DNA from: a virus
Length of the DNA: 36,570 bases
Virus record (IMG/VR): IMGVR_UViG_3300024346_000228
Coordinates: 1-36,570 of that record
Strand: one strand, 5' to 3'
Shown here: one piece after another, positions 32,023 to 36,570 of the stretch
Position numbering within the stretch: the stretch's first letter is position 1
How the letters are laid out: each line of letters opens with the position of its first letter
Translations under genes and position numbers: made by a program
Notes under the pieces: model-generated
Seen by the model: only the letters and a program-made list of their open reading frames with translations
Database searches by the model: none
What the model was told of the DNA's origin: nothing

Positions 32023-32580
32023 TTAAAGTTCTCCACCATCTGGACCAAATGATGCTGATATTTCTAAGTTGAATAATCTACTATGAACTGAACCACTAAA
32101 TGCTAATACATCACCGATTCCGTAAAGAGAACCACTAAATCCTGCTCCTGCCGTAATAGTTGCGATTGTTACATCGTTATATCTAAAATCAACCGAACTT
32201 GTTGTAGTTGCTACTTTATAAAGAGAACCACTACCTTGTATATATCCGATTGTTCCTGCGAACGGGTCAGAGTTGAAATCAAAGTCATCGGGTCTCATTG
32301 ATGCAGTTACGCCGGTTAATCCGGCACCACTACCTATGAAAGTAGATGCAGATACTACCGATGCACTAACTGCTCCAGTCAAACTAATCGAACCCGTTAC
32401 GGTTGCTCCGGCAACTACGATTTCTACTACCTCATCAGTTGAACCCGATTTGTGTAAAAATGCTTTACCATCATAGGTATTTAATGCTATTTCACCTACT
32501 TTTAACGATGCGGTGGTAGGTACTGAACCTGCTACGCCTGAACGTTTTAGTAATATCGATGAAGTTGGGTTGTTTGCCAT
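32023..32580 (-). CDS. short tail adhesin/fibre-base protein
   Basis: This 185-residue protein shares the fibre N-terminal module: SSILLKRSGVAGSVPTTASL, then KVGEIALNTYDGKAFLHKSG. The middle has SASTFIGSGAGLTG and GTIGYIQGSGSLYKVATTTS, followed by a beta-rich GFSGSLYGIGDVLAF and a last segment HSRLFNLEISASFGPDGGEL. It has no coiled-coil repeat block and no S74 domain. Terminated by the hairpin at 31970-32002, it seems to close the transcription unit of the giant fibre upstream. Short fibre, spike or fibre adaptor are all possible. Confidence 0.75.
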   Translation of the reverse strand: MANNPTSSILLKRSGVAGSVPTTASLKVGEIALNTYDGKAFLHKSGSTDEVVEIVVAGATVTGSISLTGAVSASVVSASTFIGSGAGLTGVTASMRPDDFDFNSDPFAGTIGYIQGSGSLYKVATTTSSVDFRYNDVTIATITAGAGFSGSLYGIGDVLAFSGSVHSRLFNLEISASFGPDGGEL

Positions 32581-32614
32581 AATATATTTTTATTTATTTC
32601 TTTATTTTGTTTTA

Positions 32615-35600
32615 TTAATAAGTTCCACCATCGATTATACTAATTCTAGTTTCAATTGATGAACTGAATGTTGAGTATCCAGTTGTTTGTGTGATATCAA
32701 CTTGTATTGAACCACTTACTAACCCTGCCGGCTTACCAACTAAATTTTCAAATGTTGCTGCTGCCGTTGATGCACTTATTGCCGTTGCAACTGAACCACT
32801 ATATGTAGTAAATCCGGTCGTATCACTAATTGTAATTTGCGAAGAACCACTTACTATTCCTGCTGGTATAGAAGAAATACTTGCGTATGTAATTTGCGAA
32901 GAACCACTTACTATTCCTGCTGGTATAGAAGAAATACTTGCGTATGTAATTTGCGAAGAACCACTTACTATTCCTTCAACATTTAATTTAGTTTTAATTG
33001 TTGTATCAATAGAAGAAGTAAATGAATTTAAACTTGCAGTTGTTGTATTTAAATTAGAAACCGATATATTAACACTTGCAGAAGTTGATTCTAAATTTGT
33101 TAATCTACCATCTTGTGTATCATTCGTTGTTTTGGCAGTTGATGCTGATGCAATTAAACTTCCACTAACTACACCAATTTCAGTTAATCTTGTATCAACT
33201 GAAGCAGTGTAAACACCTAATGTATTATTTTGTGTTAATTGAGATGAACTGAATGAATTTATATTTGTTATTGAAACTCCTTGTGAGTCATTTGTTGTCT
33301 TAGCTGCCGATGCTGAAGCAATTAACGAACCACTTACAACTCCAATTTCAGTAAATCTAGTTTCAGCTGAAGAACTGAATGATTCGATGTTCGATAATCT
33401 AACTAATGCAGAAGAACTAAAAGAGTTTAAGTTTGTTATTGAAATTCCAGCTCCACTTCCTACCGATGCACTTAAAGCTGAAATTGAAGATGAAATAGAA
33501 CCACTAAAATCACCATATCCAGTTGTATTGGAAATAGTAATTTGTGCAGATGATGTAACAACATTATCACCTTCTGCTCTTAATAATTTAGATTCAGCTC
33601 CTGCTGCTCCTGCCTTCCAATAATCGTTTGTAGAATCCCAAAGTAAAGAACCACTTACCGTATTAGGTGCAGTTGGGTCTTTAACTAATAAACCACCATT
33701 TGCAGCGCCAGTACCATTCAATTCGATAATATTATCACCTAATTGAACTACGTTTGATTCTACTGCCGTTGTTGTACCTTTAACAGTTAAGTTACCTAAT
33801 ACTACTACATTAGAACCAGTTAATTCAAATGCTGTTTTTAATGAAGATGAATATGTGTTTAATGCTGCTACTGAAGTGTTTAAACTTGCAGAAGTTGTAT
33901 TTAAATTTGTAATACTTACACCTTGTGAATCGTTTGTAGTTTTAGCAGTTGATGCTGATGCAATTAATGAACCACTAACTACGCCGATTTCAGTTAATTG
34001 TGTTAATACTGAAGAACTAAATGAGTTTATGTTTGTTATTGAAACACCCTGCGAATCGTTTGTAGTTTTTGCTGTCGATGCTGATGCTATTAAACTTCCA
34101 CTTACAACTCCAATTTCAGTAAATCTTATATCAGCTGAAGAAGTGTGTAATTCAATATTTGTTAATCTAACTAATGCAGAAGAACTAAATGAGTTTAAGT
34201 TTGTTATCGAAACTCCTTGTGAATCGTTTGTTGTTTTAGCTGCTGATGCTGATGCTATCAAACTTCCACTAACTACACCAATTTCAGTAAATCTAGTTTC
34301 TGCTGATTGTGTAAATAAGTTTTGATTTGCGTTTGCAACTGCTGCTGCCGATGCTGAACTAATCAATGAACCACTAACAACTCCTATTTCAGTAAATCTA
34401 GTTTCTGCTGATTGTGTAAATAAGTTTTGATTTGCGTTTGCAACTGCTGCTGCCGATGCTGAAAGAATTAAACTACCACTAACAACTCCAATTTCAGTAA
34501 ATCTTTCATTCGCAGATGCAGTATGTGCATTTAATGCGGTTGTAGATGTGTTTGAAGAAGTGTAAGCGTTTAATGCATCAATTGATGTTTGTTGTGATGC
34601 GGATGATGTATTTAATGCTGCTACTGAAGTGTTTAAACTTGCAGTTGTACTATTAATATTAGTTACTGAAATGTTTAAACTTGCAGTAGTTGAGTTTAAA
34701 TTAGTTACTGAAATATTAACACTTGCTGAAGTTGATTCTAAGTTTGTTAATCTTCCTAAGTTTGAACCACTTACAACATTTAATGCGTCAATACTAATTT
34801 GCTGTGATGCAGATGATGTGTTTAATGCTGCTACCGAAGTATTAACACTTGCACTAAATGTATTTAAGTTTGTTATTGAAACACCTTGTGAGTCATTTGT
34901 TGTCTTAGCTGCCGATGCTGAAGTGATTAAACTTCCACTTACTACACCGATTTCAGTTAATTGTGTTAATACCGAAGAACTAAATGAATTTATATTCGTA
35001 ATTGAAACACCCTGTGAATCATTTGTTGTTTTTGCAGCGGATGCTGATGCTATTAAACTTCCACTTACTACACCGATTTCAGTAAATCTATCATTTGCAG
35101 ATGCTGTAAATGCGTTTAGAGCGGTTGTAGAAGTATTAGAAGAAGTATAACTATTTAATGCATCTATACTTGTTTGTTGAGATGCAGATGAAGTATTCAA
35201 TGCTGCTACTGAAGTGTTTAAACTTGCAGTAGTTGATTCTAAGTTTGTTAATCTACCTAAAGTAGAACCACTAAATGTATTTAAAGATGCGGATGAAACA
35301 TTCAATGCATCTATACTAATTTGTTGTGATGCAGTTGAACTATTTAATGCCGTTACTGAAGTATTTACACTTGCACTAAATGAATTTAAGTTTGTAATAC
35401 TTACACCCTGTGAGTCATTTGTAGTTTTTGCTGCTGATGCTGAAGCGATTAAACTTCCACTAACAACTCCGATTTCAGTAAATTGAGTTAATGCTGAAGA
35501 ACTGAATGAGTTTAAGTTGGTTATAGAAACTCCTTGTGAATCGTTTGTAGTTTTAGCCGTTGATGCTGATGCTATCAAACTTCCACTTACAACGCCGATT

Positions 35601-36570
35601 TCAGTTAATTGCGATAATACCGATGAACTGAATGAGTTTATATTTGTAATACTTACACCCTGCGAATCGTTTGTAGTTTTTGCTGCCGATGCTGATGCTA
35701 TCAAACTTCCACTAACAACACCAATTTCAGTTAATCTTGTATCAACACTTCCTGATTTAGATTCTAAATTATTTAATCTAATGTCTTGTGTATCATTTGT
35801 AGATTTTGCAGTTGATGCTGAAGCGATTAATGAACCACTTACAACTCCAATTTCAGTTAATCTTGTATCAACACTTGCAGTATAGTTTCCTAATGTACCA
35901 TTTTGAGTTAATTGAGATGAACTGAATGAGTTTAAGTTTGTTATTGAAACTCCAACCCCTGAACCTACGTTTGCAACAACTGCTGCAATTGATGCTGAAA
36001 CTGAACCACTAAAATCACCATATCCAGTTGTTGATGAAATAGTAATTTGAGATGAACCACTTACTACACTATCTCCACCTGCTACTAATACTTTTGATTC
36101 ACTTGCAAATTTACCAGCTTTCCAGTAATCGGCAGTTACATCCCAAAGTAAAGAACCCGAAGTAGTTGATACTCCCGTTGCATCTCTTACAATAATACCA
36201 CCATCAGAAGTTCCAGCTGCATTTAATTGTAAAACGTTATCTGCTAAATTGATTGTTGTTGAATCAACCGTTGTTTGAGTACCCTGTACATATAAGTCAC
36301 CTTTAATAGTAGTATTACCATTAAAAGTTACATTAACACCACTTGCAGTAAATGCTTGTTTTAATGAAGATGAATATGAGTTTAATTCCGTTACTGAAGT
36401 ATTTAAACTCGCAGTAGTTAAATTTATATTTGTTATTGAAACTCCTTGTGAGTCGTTTGTTGTTTTTGCAGCGGATGCTGATGCTATCAAACTACCACTA
36501 ACTACACCAATTTCAGTAAATCTATCATTTGCAGAACCTGTGAATGTATTTAAAGCGTTAGTCGATACAT
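32615..36570 (-). CDS. giant repetitive tail fibre, N-terminus outside window
   Basis: The frame is open through the window edge: codons from 36568 read V-S-T-N-A-L-N-T-F-T-G-S and continue without a stop. At least 1317 residues are visible, ending SIIDGGTY. It is made mostly of a repeated segment E-I-G-V-V-S-G-S-L-I-(A/S)-S-A-S, 14 copies, many followed by A-K-T-T-N-D-S-Q-G-V-S-I-T-N. Ser, Thr, Ala and Asn dominate and the pattern suggests trimeric coiled coil. Two globular modules interrupt it, with LADNVLQLNAAGTSDGGIIV and LGDNIIELNGTGAANGGLLV. Three copies of V-S-G-S-S-Q-I-T-Y/I-type 19-residue units lie near the C-terminus. No S74 domain ends it. It is probably a long tail fibre for host binding. 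Confidence 0.82.
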   Translation of the reverse strand, partial: VSTNALNTFTGSANDRFTEIGVVSGSLIASASAAKTTNDSQGVSITNINLTTASLNTSVTELNSYSSSLKQAFTASGVNVTFNGNTTIKGDLYVQGTQTTVDSTTINLADNVLQLNAAGTSDGGIIVRDATGVSTTSGSLLWDVTADYWKAGKFASESKVLVAGGDSVVSGSSQITISSTTGYGDFSGSVSASIAAVVANVGSGVGVSITNLNSFSSSQLTQNGTLGNYTASVDTRLTEIGVVSGSLIASASTAKSTNDTQDIRLNNLESKSGSVDTRLTEIGVVSGSLIASASAAKTTNDSQGVSITNINSFSSSVLSQLTEIGVVSGSLIASASTAKTTNDSQGVSITNLNSFSSSALTQFTEIGVVSGSLIASASAAKTTNDSQGVSITNLNSFSASVNTSVTALNSSTASQQISIDALNVSSASLNTFSGSTLGRLTNLESTTASLNTSVAALNTSSASQQTSIDALNSYTSSNTSTTALNAFTASANDRFTEIGVVSGSLIASASAAKTTNDSQGVSITNINSFSSSVLTQLTEIGVVSGSLITSASAAKTTNDSQGVSITNLNTFSASVNTSVAALNTSSASQQISIDALNVVSGSNLGRLTNLESTSASVNISVTNLNSTTASLNISVTNINSTTASLNTSVAALNTSSASQQTSIDALNAYTSSNTSTTALNAHTASANERFTEIGVVSGSLILSASAAAVANANQNLFTQSAETRFTEIGVVSGSLISSASAAAVANANQNLFTQSAETRFTEIGVVSGSLIASASAAKTTNDSQGVSITNLNSFSSSALVRLTNIELHTSSADIRFTEIGVVSGSLIASASTAKTTNDSQGVSITNINSFSSSVLTQLTEIGVVSGSLIASASTAKTTNDSQGVSITNLNTTSASLNTSVAALNTYSSSLKTAFELTGSNVVVLGNLTVKGTTTAVESNVVQLGDNIIELNGTGAANGGLLVKDPTAPNTVSGSLLWDSTNDYWKAGAAGAESKLLRAEGDNVVTSSAQITISNTTGYGDFSGSISSSISALSASVGSGAGISITNLNSFSSSALVRLSNIESFSSSAETRFTEIGVVSGSLIASASAAKTTNDSQGVSITNINSFSSSQLTQNNTLGVYTASVDTRLTEIGVVSGSLIASASTAKTTNDTQDGRLTNLESTSASVNISVSNLNTTTASLNSFTSSIDTTIKTKLNVEGIVSGSSQITYASISSIPAGIVSGSSQITYASISSIPAGIVSGSSQITISDTTGFTTYSGSVATAISASTAAATFENLVGKPAGLVSGSIQVDITQTTGYSTFSSSIETRISIIDGGTY
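32831..32976 (-). repeat. 57-base tandem repeat, 2.5 copies
   Basis: Exact units begin at 32831, 32888 and 32945, and the third diverges after 32975. Each encodes 19 residues with the core V-S-G-S-S-Q-I-T-Y-A-S-I-S-S-I-P-A. Perfect identity suggests recent duplication. Confidence 0.95.
33160..36515 (-). repeat. array of 14 fibre repeats (EIGVVSGSLI core)
   Basis: Copies of the core lie near 33162, 33331, 33981, 34108, 34276, 34377, 34478, 34943, 35062, 35465, 35590, 35712, 35840 and 36501. Spacing is often 100-130 bases but is irregular. Amino acids are more conserved than bases, so most copies are old or gene-converted; some neighbours are nearly identical. Confidence 0.9.
34281..34490 (-). 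repeat. 105-base tandem repeat in fibre
   Basis: Two adjacent units start at 34281 and 34386 and the next block starts at 34491. Each encodes 35 residues including A-V-A-N-A-N-Q-N-L-F-T-Q-S-A-E-T-R. They differ at few bases. Confidence 0.9.

Noticed and set aside
33855-35885. Long open frames on the plus strand across the fibre repeats (and at 16159-16818, 26838-27293)
   Set aside because: They mirror the Ser/Thr/Ala codon bias of the minus-strand fibres and tape measure, have no start context or family match, and repeat with the same period as the real genes.
32615-36570. Possible CRISPR-like or DNA-level repeat array
   Set aside because: Repeats are in frame, conserved mainly at protein level, irregularly spaced and inside one open frame; there are no unique spacers or cas genes.
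1-36570. tRNA or other structural RNA genes
   Set aside because: No cloverleaf with the conserved T-arm and anticodon-arm pattern was noticed in any intergenic gap; gaps are mostly under 150 bases.

Overview
This window is a compact segment of a tailed-phage genome with a T4-like contractile tail. Every supportable gene lies on the minus strand, so transcription runs from position 36570 toward position 1. DNA is AT-rich, genes overlap or are separated by a few bases, and I see no tRNA, rRNA, insertion sequence or CRISPR array. Sheath, tube, hub-like, tape-measure, UvsX-, gp32-, RNase H- and gp41-like proteins place it near T4-type myoviruses. Four start regions carry a match or near match to the Bacteroidota promoter (TTTG, 19-20 bases, TAnnTTTG). 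Shine-Dalgarno sites are absent and starts follow A-rich DNA, often as TAAGTTATG. I therefore infer a Bacteroidota (flavobacteria-like) host; this is inference, not proof.

Layout in transcription order. (1) 36570-26255: an adhesin cassette of five fibre-type proteins. It holds one very long repetitive fibre cut by the window edge, two short proteins, and two long fibres ending in peptidase S74 intramolecular chaperones. (2) 26251-23514: a GT-B glycosyltransferase, then a protein with an inserted intein-like (Hint) self-cleaving domain and a LamG-like C-terminal domain. (3) 23444-10610: tail sheath, tail tube, tail-assembly-chaperone/gp26-like protein with an overlapping downstream frame, tape measure, tube/baseplate proteins, a LysM/gp53-like protein, a hub-like protein and a small unknown. 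(4) 10540-8460: a phytanoyl-CoA-dioxygenase-like protein and a compact, divergent family A DNA polymerase. (5) 8409-5236: an HNH-containing protein and several small unknowns, including a 41-residue gene at 5902-6027, ending with an Nmad1/DUF1599 protein. (6) 5092-101: the replication/recombination block of ssDNA-binding protein, UvsX, RNase H-like 5' nuclease, GroES-like co-chaperonin, an 80-residue unknown and a DnaB-type helicase.

How the parts fit: regions 1-3 build the tail and its host-recognition surface, and regions 4-6 replicate and recombine DNA. Two promoter-like classes track this split. TTTG-N19/20-TATATTT(G/A) elements precede the gp32, 6331, 9725 (degenerate) and 10540 starts. 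A different element, (G/T)ATATTTATA without a clear -33 box, recurs 18-51 bases before mostly structural genes. The most unusual items are the Hint-LamG tail-region protein, a GNRA-capped hairpin in the predicted gp32 mRNA leader, a possible non-minus-1 frameshift between tube and tape measure, the divergent polymerase, and the highly repetitive Ser/Thr-rich fibres beside a glycosyltransferase.
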